Assembly: GCA_036873135.1 (NCBI GenBank)
Contig: JAPTYO010000009.1
Coordinates: forward strand, 22,775,756 to 22,839,755
Direction: 5' to 3'
Source of the DNA: Clarkia xantiana subsp. parviflora
Lineage: Eukaryota > Streptophyta > Magnoliopsida > Myrtales > Onagraceae
Length of the DNA: 64,000 nucleotides
Positions 43,098 to 54,477 of the stretch are shown piece after piece. The translations under genes were made by a program, and so were the position numbers. The stretch's first letter is position 1. Each line of letters opens with the position of its first letter. Below the pieces are notes generated by a model. That model worked only from the letters and a program-made list of their open reading frames with translations. It was not told where the DNA came from and did no database searches.

Positions 43098-45522
43098 ATG
43101 AGTCAGCGACCACAGGAGCAGGGTGCACGACAAGGGGTACCGTCTCAAGGATACCAATATACGGCACCCCCACAGGGGTACCACTATGAAGCACGTCCTC
43201 AAGAGTATCTGTACGGAATGCCAGCACAAGGAAACAATAACCGGGCTCATACCACTAACACGAGGCCTATGCATTCACAGGGAGCACAAACAGTGACTCC
43301 AGGGTTCATGAATGCATTAGATAAGCTTTTGGCTTATAGAGAGGCTGTGAGAAACAGGCAGGAGAGACAGTATACGCAAGCGGAGCAACACCCGCAGGCG
43401 AATCAATAAGAGCAGTACTAGCAGGAAGAGCAGTTCCCAGAAGAAGAACAAAACACACGCCCTCCAACAGGGCAGCATGAAAGTCAAGGCATAAACGAGC
43501 AAGTACCACCTTCAACAGACAGGCAGCAGTCCGTCCCTCCAATGCAACCCCAAACACCGAAAGCATGGACATACACTCCATTGAGGGATAATGCACAGCC
43601 TCAGCAACCAAGGAGACAAGAATTCCAGCATCCACCCCCACAGGGATATCCACGTTACACATACAGTCCTTATCATCATGGACACAGAATCCCTGCAAGC
43701 CCGGTGATAAGCTATGATGGACCTCAAAGAAATTATAGCCTATCACCAGTGATGCTAACTCAGGAAGACATAGAAGCAATGATTGCGAAGAAGATGAATG
43801 AATCTAAGACGAATGGATTGTGAGTGATAGCACAAATCACCCATTTACAAGGGAGCTAGAGAACAACAAAGTGCCTGACGCGATGCACATGATAACGATA
43901 GAAAATTATAATGGCAAGACTGATCCCTTGGATCACATCCAACAACACAAGGCCTCCCTCTTGGGTAGGACAACGGATGATCGCTATAAGGCACTATTGT
44001 TCCCAAATACATTATCAGGGGTAGCATCGCACTGGTTCTTCAGCCTACCAAATGAGAGCATTCATTCATGGGCACAACTGAAAGCTGAGTTCATCCAAAG
44101 GTAATTGGGAGAAACGAAGTTACTCAAGGGAACAAGTTCGCTTGACAATGTGAAACAAGAGAGGAGACGCTAGCAAACTATTACACCAAGTTCAACCATA
44201 ACCTAGCTGATATACAAGGGGACATAACTGAGGGTGAGATCATAAGAGCTTTCATAAGGAACCTTGGACGCTTTGGCTCAACATTGGCGGAAAAAATGGC
44301 TAAAAAACCCGCTGGCACACTGGAGGAGCTTGCGGCGAGAGTGAAAACCCACATTGATCTGGAAAGGCATAGAATAAGCAAAAGGGCAAAGATTCAGGCC
44401 ACCAAGGAAGAGAACACAAAAACAAACAGAGGAAAACCACCTCAGGTTCCCCAGCCAATTAGACAACAAGACTGGCGTCCGCCCCAGCCAAGAAACCAGA
44501 CATGTGAACAACCGAGAGCAAAGGAAATCAATGTCATCAAGTTCGTACCATTAAATGCGACCCCGGCAGTCGTATTAAGAGAAATGAGGAACTTGAAGAT
44601 ATGGACACCCCCAGCAAGATGGAGAGCCCCAATGGTAGGAAATGAAAAAGAAAAATGGTACGACAACCATGAAGCACATGGCCATGATACAAACGAATGC
44701 TTCAGTTTAAAACTAAGTATAAACAATGCACTGCAAAGGGGAGAATTGAAGCAATTTGTAGATCACGGGGGCTGCAGTGCACCCGCAAGGCCAATGCAAA
44801 AAGACAAAGGAAATGAGAATGCTGATTACAATCCCTTACCTACCAAAAGGGGAACGATCAACATGATACATGGTGGAATCGCGGCAGGCGGATCAACGGT
44901 AAATGCAAGAGATGTGTATGCCTCTAGGATAGATGCAACAACAAAGTGGAGAAAGAGACCAGGGGAGGAAAAGAAAATGGTAATTGAATTTTCTGAGAAG
45001 GATAAGAGCCATATCGTTGCATGACGATTCTCTAGTGATAACAATGGACATTGACAACTTTGATGTGAAAAGAATACTTGCCGATGGAGGAAGTTCGACG
45101 GATATACTACAAATGTGAGTGCTTGAAGAGATAGAAAATCCAAGGCGGATATCAAGCCGGTGAACCTTCCTCTAGTCGGATTCTCAGGAGCGAAAAGTTA
45201 CCCTCTATGCATGATAACCCTACCAGTAACACTAGGGCAAGGATGGACACAGCTGAGGATAAACGTGAACTTCTTGGTAGTGGAAAACTTAGGAGCCTAC
45301 AATGGTATCCTAGAGAGAACCACAATAAACCCATATGAGATTGTACCTTCAACAGTGCATCAGAAATTGAAGTACATCACTGAGAATGGAATAGGAGAAG
45401 TCCTGGGTGATCAGCGCACCGCAAGGCAGTGTTACGTCAATTGCATGAGACGTAGGTCACAACAATCAGACACGGTAGCAGACAGAGAAAGAATTCTCAA
45501 AAAGAGGAGAAAAAACTGCTAA
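43098..45522 (+). pseudogene. Gag and protease of gypsy element C
   Basis: The N-terminal Pro/Gln-rich part (GVPSQGYQYTAPPQGYHYEA, then TPGFMNALDKLLAYREAV) corresponds to the leader ORF of A/B. It runs, after stops near 43410, into LTQEDIEAMIAKKMNESK (43542-43823) in one frame, unlike A/B. Gag core: 43820-44104 (GVASHWFFSLPNESIHSWAQ) and 44284-45024 (GTLEELAARVKTHIDLERHR, zinc-like YDNHEAHGHDTNEC). Protease: ADGGSSTDIL-like at about 45080 and 45160-45522 (LVGFSGAKSYPLCM). Several stops and frameshifts. There is no RT downstream. Confidence 0.85.
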
Positions 45523-45572
45523 GGCAAGGGAAGAAAAAGGCAGGAGTCACACTCCTCATAAGCAAGCAGATA

Positions 45573-46230
45573 TTGGGAAGATTGGCCAAGAGAACAGGAA
45601 ATGGAGAGGTTGTAAGGATAACAAGCATGCTCTGGCAGCCAGACAATGAAAATGGAAGGAGAGTGAAAAGATCAATTGAAAGAGGCTTCAGGTACATAAA
45701 AGATGTAAAGCAAATGCCAGGGGAACCCATTGCAAGTTACTTTGAAAGGTTCGTGGAATATGGGGCCAACATGGAGGTAACAAGAGGGGAGGCTGTAAGA
45801 GCTTTCCTTAGAAACATGCATCTAACCTCTTTTGAGGCCTTTGGAGGTCATTATGAAGTATTGATGACAAGCACGATGCACGAACTTAAAGAAAAGTTTG
45901 ACAAGGCATTCGAGAAAGAAATAGGCAGCAGGATGAAGAATTCAATGAGGAAGAGGCTCACATACAAGGAGGGGGTGTAAATTTCAACTTTACACCTCTT
46001 AAGGTGCAAGTTGAAGAACTTTTCAAGAAACACCTGAGCAAGTAGCTGCCAGAATGCAAGGAGGAAGGTAAGGCCTTCCTTGGAAAGAACACAAGAGGAT
46101 GGTGAATACCATGGAACATGGGGACATAAGAAAAATGATTGCATGGTGTTGAAAATTGAGATTGAAGAGATGATTTACAAGGGAGGACTAAAAGAATACA
46201 TAGCACCCGTGCCATCCACCACTAACTAAG
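45573..46230 (+). pseudogene. Second gag-like module of element C, in place of RT
   Basis: Open at 45573-45980 (135 residues): DVKQMPGEPIASYFERFVEY, TRGEAVRAFLRNM and STMHELKEKFDKAFEKEIG follow the same order as the gag block SYYARF…EIIRAFMRNL…LEELAARVKSYI. After a stop a zinc-knuckle-like piece is visible (YHGTWGHKKNDCMVLKIEIE, 46105-46170) ending KGGLKEYIAP, which parallels QQGHLKEFVE in copies A and B. It looks like the C-terminal half of a second, more distant gag. Alternative: an old fragment of another gypsy element inserted here. Confidence 0.55.
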
Positions 46231-46450
46231 AAAACCACACCAACGGAACACCATATCCTTTGTTTTATTTTCTATATAATGCATGTTTAATTGTTTATTT
46301 CCTAAAAACAACTCTTGAGGCGGAAAACTCACAAAGTTTCTCCAACTCTTCGACTATCTTTTGTTTCCTTAAAGGATGTCCTGGACCACCCATGACACCC
46401 TTCCACAAACTCCTTACTTAGATATGACAACCAAGTGCATGAAACTTTCT

Positions 46451-46890
46451 GTGCCCTCCGAGAGCCTATCTCGCGAAAAATTATGTGCCTTCCGAGAGTC
46501 TATCTCGTGAAAAATTATGTACTTTCCGAGAGCCTATCTCGCGAAAAATTATTTGCCTTCCGAGAGCCTATCTCGCGAAAAATTCTATGCCCTCCGAGAG
46601 CCTATCTTGCGAACTAATTTCGTGCCCTCCGAGAGCCTATCTCGCGAACATATTTTATGCCCTCCGAGAGCATATCTCGTGAATATATTATGTGCCTTCT
46701 GAGAGCCTATCTCGCAAAAAATTATGTGCCCTCCGAGAGCCTTTCTCGCGAATTAATTTCGTGCCCTCCGAGAGCCTATCTCGCGAACATATTTCGTGCC
46801 CTCCGAGAGCCTATCTCGCGAACTAATTCCACACCTTCCGAGAGCCTATCTCGCGAACACATTCTGTGCTCGCCGAGAGACTATCTCGTA
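46451..46890. repeat. 34-bp tandem hairpin array of element C (about 13 units)
   Basis: CCGAGAGCCTATCTCGCGAA recurs every 34 bases (46458, 46492, 46526, 46560 and on). CGAGA-GCCTA-TCTCG is a perfect 5-base stem with a 5-base loop in each unit. It occupies the same place, between gag-side and antisense genes, as the 86-bp array of A/B. Units are contiguous. Confidence 0.92.
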
Positions 46891-47299
46891 AAAATTTTTA
46901 AAAAAAAAATGACTCCAACAACGTACCTTGAAAAACCTTACTTTTTAAAGCAAGGATACGTGATATGAGAAACACACAAGTTTGTTCATGATGACATTAC
47001 ATGTATCATGACACAAGGGAAAGCTAAAGAGATATCAAATAAATGCAAACACAAGAAAGGAGTATGCAAAGAAGGAACCACACAAACAACCACAGTCAAG
47101 TAACAAGTTATCCTACCATCCACGCCAGAAACCAAGGCAAACATCATAAAGAAAGCAAATACAAACAAGTCTAGTAGCAACTCCATAAAGTGCCTAAGTA
47201 TGAGGTCTTCGAAATATACTCAACCCAACACGGGGAGAAACCACTCAACCCATCAAGGGGAGGAAAAGCAAAGGAATATGTACAAGGATAGGGATGTCA

Positions 47300-50200
47300 G
47301 ATAATCAACCAGACGCCACTGGGGAGTCCTCACGGTCCTGATGCTCAGAAGAAGAACCACTAATGGAACTCGAAGAAGATGAAGAGGAATCTGAATTAAC
47401 GACATCGATAGGGGTAGTATCCTCCTGCACATGGGCATCAGGCACGTTCTCAGCAACAACAGCCTGCCCCCTAAGCACAGCAACATAGCCACTAGCATAA
47501 GGATTGGTCACCCAAGTCGTGAACCGGAAACTGAGGATCAATCATGAATATCTGATCTGTAAGATACTCTCCAAACTGGTTCATCTCCTTGGTGCACCGA
47601 ACCTGAAAATCAGCAGCATAGGCAGGGGAAGACTTATACTCAGCCACTGCAGTAACTCTCTCCTCCTTGCGACACTTCTCCTCAATATTCTTCAACTCCG
47701 CAGCATGGAGTGAAGAATCAACATCAGCTTGCCGGTGCAAATCAGCAATAGTAGTCTCAAGCGAGGCTACCTGATCTCGAAGTTCCTGCATCTTCAAATC
47801 AGAAAGGCGTGTTTTCTCCACGGCACTGCTAAGCTCAGCCTTTAAGGATACTTGTCTATCCTCAAGTACCTTGTTCTTCTCAGATAGCACAATGGCAACA
47901 GACGAGAGATTAACCATGTCAGACATGCCCTGAGACAATAAATAAACATTAAGTAGCATAGTAAACAACTACTTCAATTGGAAAATAAAAGAAAGAGATC
48001 GCTTACTGGGGCATAACGAGACAGGACCCCTTGAACAAAACGTCTGGTTTCCTTAGGAGACTTGGGAAGAGAGATGCGACCTCCAGGAGCAACAGCACTA
48101 CGTAAGACACGAACCCCAACCTCAGGAGTGTGCATTGAAGAATGGTTGTCAAAATGATACTCCTTCAATCCAGCAAAATGAGTCCACACAGCCCCAACAA
48201 TATCCTCGTCAGTCACACGAACCAAGTCTTTGCGACTCAAGGCAGGGAGTCGGACTGTATCAACAAGTTAGAAAATGAACACAAGCAACAAGTACCAATA
48301 CATCTACAAGTTATGAAGTAGAAACAAACCTGAGACTCGTTCCCTCGGCTGGGGGGCAATGGATGGAGAAGAGGCATCAACACCTATGGTCATCCCACCA
48401 CCATCGACAGGTCGCTTCCCTTTGTTAAGCAAGGAAGGCGCCTCTTCGACCACTATCTCTTTATCACGACAAGGTGTCGGCAAACGGGCATTCGAAGGAG
48501 AGTCTCTTGCAGTCTTTTTCTTCTTGACAACCGAGGGACCGACCTCAGAGTCAGGTTTCAGTGCCTTAGACTTTGATTAGCTCGAACTCTTGCTCACAGG
48601 AACGACACGCTCGGTGAGCAATGGCGAGTGCCCTGATAACATAAAGAAAACTACATGAGAACGGTTATAAGTATATCATAAAAGAAAAAGAAGAGAAGGA
48701 AGAACGTACTGGAAGCCTCTGCAGCCCTCCCCGACTTAGAAGATTTATTGGGAGCAGAGCTGGAGGGTCCCTTCCTCTTGCTCAAATCAATGGGCTCCGC
48801 CTGCACAGTATATCCGTGAAACCAACCTACAAAGGAAAAACAAAAGATGAATGAAAACGAGAAGACTAAGTGACATACCAAACCCTCGGAGGAAGGCGTC
48901 AAGCGAATCCCCGCCTCATACAGATCCGTCTCGGTTACCACAGACACAGGACAATAAGACTTGGTATGATGGCTTTGATAAATAACCTTCATGGTCTTTA
49001 TGTGTGAGGAAGATAACTCCCCAAAGGAAGGCCAGCCATCCGATCAATTCTCATGAAGAACCGACCAAGTCACGTAGCGATCGGTGATGAAAAAATAATA
49101 CTTAGACCAATGACTCGACGAATTATCAAGGGGAGCCACAAAGCGAAGGTCGTTGTTCCACTCGACCTCACCCAACCCCAAATCCTCAAATCAGGTGTCT
49201 TTAAGAAGAGGATAACGAGTCACCAAGCTCGCGAAACCGATCTTTTTCTGATATTGGAAGCGATAAAAACAACGGAATAGAACCAAGGAATACTTCCATG
49301 AGTACCACTGGCATAATACACGGAATCCTACCCAGACACGGATAGCATGGGGCCAAGGTTCACAGGGGAAATCCTGAAGAACCGGCAGAGTTCGATGAGG
49401 TCGTGACAATAGGGGAAGCGTAACCCGTATCGAATCTGAGAGGTGTACTACAACCTTCCCCTCCGGGGGCACTGTTACGGTCTCTCGAATATTCTTCAGA
49501 CACGGAAGGAAGGGGTATAAAGGTTCATCTAAGAGACTAATGTCAACTAACTCAACATGCTCGTTATAGTCACTCCGACCAAATGGTTCCCCGACAATGG
49601 CGCAAGACCTAACTCGAAAGCAGTAGGAAATTCCAAACTTGAGACAGACTCCGACTCAGACCAATATTCAAACTCAGTATCTGGCTCAGAATCCGACTCT
49701 GAGCTAACGTCAGGAAAGAAAGTAACGCGACGAATTGAGGGGATGAAAAACTTACTCATCCTGCGTAGAATGTAGCGCCGTTGCAAAGTCGAGTTTTGGG
49801 GCACCACCACGAGTATAATACCTGCCATACCAAGCTAAGTGTCAGAACAGAGCGATTTCCCAGGAAAGCTCGGAAATAGCCCAATATCGACATATCGACA
49901 ACTATGCCACATAACGATCAACAAGCAACAATCAAGCCTCAAGGATACCCAACAACAACGGCTACGTACGAGCAATTTTACGACATCAAAACCAAACAAG
50001 GAAAATCCAACGGGGCAAAAACCACTTCCGAGCAAACGAATATCTACTCACTACGGCAACCACAAGTCAAGCATTCGGGAAGTTATCACAAGTCTAGTCT
50101 AAGCAATCGAAATACGAGCATTTAATATGTCACAAGACGGAAAAAAGATCGAACCTTGGAAATCCCGAGCCAATTCGAAATCCCGAGCCGGAGTCAAGAC

Positions 50201-50576
50201 CTCGCTGTGGTCGGAGGGACGCTATCATCGCCGGTGCAGGGCCGTCACCGTCGTCGCCTGCCTCTGCCGGAAAAGGTGTCGTCGTCGCAGGTGGAAGCTC
50301 ACTGTGACCACCGCCTTCGCCACCGGGAGTCGCGCCGCGCCAGGAATCGAGGAAGTCCCGCCGGAGGAGTCTCGACTTCCCGCCTCCGCTGCTGGTCACC
50401 GCTACTGGAGCACCGCCGCGCCGAGTCGCCCTGTCCAGCTGCTGATCGCGCTGCCCGTCCCAGCTAAGAAGCTCGCCGTGCCACCGCGCCAAAGCTCCCT
50501 TTCCTTCACCGGAAAATTTGGTCGGCCACCTCCTAATTCTAGGGCTGGAATTTTTTCTTGGTCCCCAAGAATGTGA
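47300..50576 (-). pseudogene. Antisense spliced gene (aORF) of element C
   Basis: Same architecture as in copies A and B, diverged in sequence. Near 49300 (minus) is PHAIRVWVGFRVLCQ, the PF04195-like block; KYYFFITDRYVTWSV near 49080 parallels FYFLCEDKGVPWRI. YCPVSVVTETDLYEAGI (48900-48960) parallels the end of exon 1. A basic patch (SKRKGPSSSAPNKSSKSGR, about 48720-48790), a coiled coil (47492-47930, LKAELSSAVEKTRLSDLK) and an acidic/serine tail (NSDSSSSSSSSISGSSS near 47380) follow. A GC-rich leader exon lies at 50130-50576. Several stops are present. It converges on the gag modules. Confidence 0.7.
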
Positions 50577-51170
50577 AGTGAAGAGGAAAAGATGATGGAG
50601 GCTCTAAGTGAGGTAATTCTATTTCTTTATTTTATGAGTAAAGGTGTGTATGGTTTTTAGAGGAGACATAATCACCACCATCAATATGAATTAAAGGAGA
50701 TCTAAAGGTTAGATAGAAAGCTATCATCTTTACCACATATTTATCATCTTTTTAACTCCATAGGCATATATCTCAATTTCCCATACTTAGGAAATTTTTG
50801 GATCCGGTCTAAATATTTTTTTCACGGACAGGATTCACCCATGCATGCTCACGTATTGATTGTGATGACACGAAATTAGATCACATTAGTCCATATTCAT
50901 GTTTGCACAGCATCTCCAGACATATACGTATTTTTAAATGCATATAAAGAAGGATCGGGTTTTTATATCCACATTTTTCGGACACATGTCTAGGCACGTC
51001 CCCTCTTTGCTCTAACATTTATTCTTCCTCTATTTTGAGAAATTGAGGATAAGACCCGATAAAGGCGCCTACAGAAAAGCAAAGGATTCGTCAAGAGGTA
51101 ACAACACAGTTTCAAATTGTGCGTATCTTCCCATCGTAAAATAGAGTCAATCAAGGGTTAAGCCATTGGT

Positions 51171-51185
51171 TGACTCGGGGGCATG
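51171..51185 (+). other. Polypurine tract of element C
   Basis: GACTCGGGGGCATG-type sequence directly before the 3' LTR start TGATGG; same core as in A/B. Confidence 0.75.
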
Positions 51186-51973
51186 TGATGGATATACGCC
51201 CAATTTGAACTCGTCTCCCTTCGGATTGTCTTATTTTAATCGCCCCACTTACGATTATAAATCGAAACTTGGACCCGAGCACTTCACTCGCAACGCGAAC
51301 GGCCCGGACGAGCCAAAATATTCGTCCGGACCGGTCCGTTGGTCTCACCTAGGTGAGATCGGGCTAGCCGGCCCGATCTCTCCTAGGAGAGATCGGGTGG
51401 CCTTGATCGATCTCTCCTAGGAGGGATTGGGTCAGCTGACCCAGCCCCTCCCAAGAGAGGTCGGGCAAGCTGACCCGATCCTAGGCCTTAGGGGTCGGAT
51501 TTTACGTCCGACCCCGAGGGTCCCGACATCTATTTTACCCGCCTCATACTTAGACTTTTTCACCCACCTCTACGCGTGTTTAAAGGTTTTAATCCTGCTG
51601 TTATGTGTTAATAAAGTACGTTTAGGGATTAACGCTGTCATCAAGTCATCTTAATCCCCCCATAGCCTATATATACTTCGCAAGTTCTATTCATTTGGAC
51701 AAGTTTACATCTTCGCACGTTTTAGCTCTGCATTCTCTCTAGGATTTTCTCTCTCTAAAGAGCCTGAACTTATTTAGGCATCGGAGAGGGTTCACCGAGC
51801 ACTACCCCCCCCCCCCCCCTCTTAGTGCTCGGTACTGCCCATTGTGCAGGTTTGAGAGGAGCAGAGGAACGGATCACACCGACTAGCTAAGCGGATTAGG
51901 AAGAAGAGCGAAATACCCATGAGAGGTGTCACTCGGATCAGAGACCCATCAACCCGAGGCACACGTCTTAACA
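51186..51973 (+). repeat. 3' LTR of element C (788 bp)
   Basis: TGATGGATATACG to GTCTTAACA. Contains tandem TCTCTCCTAGGAGAGATCGG-type palindromes (51375-51440), a TATA box at 51668-51675 and a C run at about 51806-51819. It has one more palindromic unit than the 5' LTR and is uninterrupted. Confidence 0.9.
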
Positions 51974-53371
51974 CCTAATATTAATATATATTGATAGTGA
52001 ATATAAAAATAAATATCTATATATAATAAAATTTCACACCGAGTTCAAAATTTAAGCTAAAGTTTATCATTCACTTTTTAAAAAAAAAATGTTACATTTG
52101 CTTAAATTTAAGGAAGATAAAAAAATCAACGTCCAAAATATAAATAAGATTTAGGAAAAATGATAATATAATTAATAATAAGAAATTTAATAAAAAAAAT
52201 TAGTCAATATAACTAATATAGAAATATTTATTTTTTTATATATTATTTAATGAAATAAAACTCAAATGAATTTTATTATACTTTGTTATTATATGCATAA
52301 TCTTATTAACTTTCGGCCAAAAAAAAATCTTATTAACTAACAAATAGAATATATGTTCAAGCATGTTGCATACGATGTTCGATTAAAATAGAATTATGTA
52401 AGTTAAAGTAATATATATATACTTAAATATGTTTAGTAGTGTTTTGTTTGCTTTGAATAAATCTATTTTAAATAATATAGACCGCCAAAATTAATTATCA
52501 AATTCAAATATGAGATTTTCGCAATATTTCAAGAATTTATAAATAAATTACTTACAACGCAACACGCAGTTCAGCCAGCTAGTAATGAGTATAACTTGCC
52601 AAGTTAAACTTGGTGTCTTGGTCTATTCCAAGATTTCCACCGTCCCCATAAGAAAGAAGCCAAGACCTCAAGACCCTGACCAAGAACTCCCTTCGTCGCT
52701 CACTTCGATCTTCAGTCTTCAATCTTCACATTTGCCACTCCGGCCAAGAACTTTGGTCGTTGTATTTGTTCTCTGTCCAAAATGTATTTAATCCTCTTCT
52801 CCTCATCTTCATGTCGTGATACAGTAACGTGCTCTCTGTTTTTTGTTATGTATTCAAATTTTTTTATTCAAACTCGGGTTAGCCCGAACCCGAGTCCCGA
52901 TATCCCGACTCGGGCGAGACATTTTCCTTAGATTCGGGACCGGGCTTTTAACGTGAGTCCCGAACTTTTCGGTCTCGGGCTTAGCAAAAAGCCCGACCGT
53001 CCCGAGCTCACTCCTAGTTCCACTAAGTTTGGTAATTTGGATTTGTAGTTAAATTTTAAATATTGTGATTCGAATTTGGATGGTGAATATATAGTTTTGG
53101 GTTTATAATTGGTAATAATATATTATATTCATTGTGGGGTGACCAACGGGACGACCCGTCCCGCTATATATATGGGACAAGTATGAAACGATCGTGTCAG
53201 TCTGCGGGGCGGGTCCAGGCTGACGATACCCGCCCTGCCCATTAATACCCTTAGCAGGCACCACTCACCAGAGGATAGAAATGACATTTCATAAGTTGAA
53301 AGGTCAACTTAAATAATTATAATTGGGTAAAGGAGTCTACCATAGTAGAAGCTCCGTTTACAATCACTACC
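51974..53371. other. AT-rich spacer with hAT-like scraps
   Basis: Mostly AT-rich and without genes. A block of CCCGA/TCGGG repeats (52870-53015) ends in GAGCTCACTCCTAG, the complement of a hAT-like terminus (CTAGGAGTGAGC). A second GC-rich scrap is at 53135-53260. The open frame near 52585-52791 has no recognisable motif. Confidence 0.5.
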
Positions 53372-53541
53372 TATAAATACTCATCCCATTCACTTCTATA
53401 TACATTGACATCTCCCTATAAGTATTCTCAATTTAGCATTGAAGGGTTACCGGGCGACGATCCGGTTGAACCTTTGCAGGTCTTGATTTTGTGCGGTGCG
53501 ACCAAGGAGCTCAGCTGAAGTACATTCACAGGGATCCAACA
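53372..53541 (+). repeat. Probable solo LTR end (Tat-like)
   Basis: TATAAATA at 53372-53379, then a leader, CGATCCGGTTGAACC, TTTGCAGGTCTTG and a terminus GGATCCAACA. This is the same order as the LTR of A/B (TATAAATA, ATCGGGTCCAACCC, TTGTGCAGGTCC, AGATCCAACA). The next bases (GTTAG…) are not a PBS, so it is not a 5' LTR. The LTR start was not found. Confidence 0.45.
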
Positions 53542-53607
53542 GTTAGCACTTCTTTCGAGGTAACAAAATGAATCTTGTTTGATATGCTTCATTATACGAA
53601 CAAAAGA

Positions 53608-54103
53608 AGGGTTAATTGGTAAAATAAACCACTATCTTTTGATCGTCTTGCCAGATACACTATATTGTTTTCTTGTGTTGTCAAATTGATATTTTTGAAA
53701 TGTTGTCAGATGCACCATTATGTTATTCCACCGTTGAACACTATGTACAAAATGACGACGATCCAATGCTACTAACGTGAAATATATTTGTGTTTTTTGT
53801 AATATTTTTAATATTATCAAAATAAAATTTGTTTCAATATTTTTAAAATTTTATTAACTTATTTGTGATTTTTTTGCTCTTTTTTAGTTTTTAATTAATT
53901 GTCATGTAACGTTATTATAATGTTGTTGTCAGTTTTACGCCAATAACATGTGCATCGTTAACATTTTTACATTAAAATTTATTAGTAGATTAGTAGAGTG
54001 GTGCATCTAGTAACATTTCTAAACATGATAGTGCATGAGACAATATATGTGGTGCCTTAAGCAACATAACAAAACATATTGCTGTATTTGGCTAATTAAC
54101 CCT
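53608..54103. mobile_element. MITE with AGGGTTAATT termini
   Basis: About 496 bp; ends AGGGTTAATTGGTAAA and, as complement, AGGGTTAATTAGCCAAA. Inside, GATACACTATATTG and related phrases recur inverted. The duplication is not clear. Confidence 0.6.
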
Positions 54104-54477
54104 CATAAGAATTAGCTAGCTTACGTGAAGAACCAAAATCCTTATTCTCCACAAATCAGTTCCTTTTAGTCAGTACCGTTTAAAGGTGACAGTAAAGGGA
54201 AGAAAACCAAATGCTTTATTTATTTTTATTTTTTGCATTAAAAGAAGTAAAAAAAAAAACACGAGTATTACAGAGCTTCAAAGACAACTATGATTATGAA
54301 AAGGCCAAAACAGCAGCAGCAGCAGGGTAGTTTCTAATTAAGAAAAAGATTGTAGTATATGATAATGGAACTGTTGTAGCTACAAAGTTCACGGACCAAA
54401 TCCCATGTGAATCCGAAAACCAAACATGTATAAAAATACCTGTTCTGCTTCAAAGAATGATTTTTTCATCTTTGTTT

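Larger units (their letters stand above)
37724..51973 (+). mobile_element. Ty3/gypsy element C (Tat-like), pol-less, with nested copia D
   Basis: LTRs: 37724-37982 plus 42335-42827 (split by element D) and 51186-51973. Internal region: PBS, gag, protease, a second gag-like module, hairpin array, antisense gene and PPT. RT, RNase H and integrase are absent, so it must have relied on another element. Flanks ACTAA (left) and CCTAA (right) may be a diverged 5-bp duplication. Family-level similarity to A/B is seen in gag (ASHWFF, LEELAARVKTHIDLE), the antisense gene and the PPT (CTCGGGGGCA). Confidence 0.88.

Noticed and set aside
46451..46890. Regular 34-bp palindromic repeats resembling a CRISPR array
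   Set aside because: Units are contiguous with no unique spacers, the host is a plant, and there are no cas genes. It is a tandem repeat inside a retrotransposon.
50127..50576. 149-codon open frame on + in element C
   Set aside because: GC-rich and lies antisense to the leader exon of the element's antisense gene; frames open on both strands.
52585..52791. 68-codon frame in AT-rich spacer
   Set aside because: No motif, no neighbours, no splice context; chance length.
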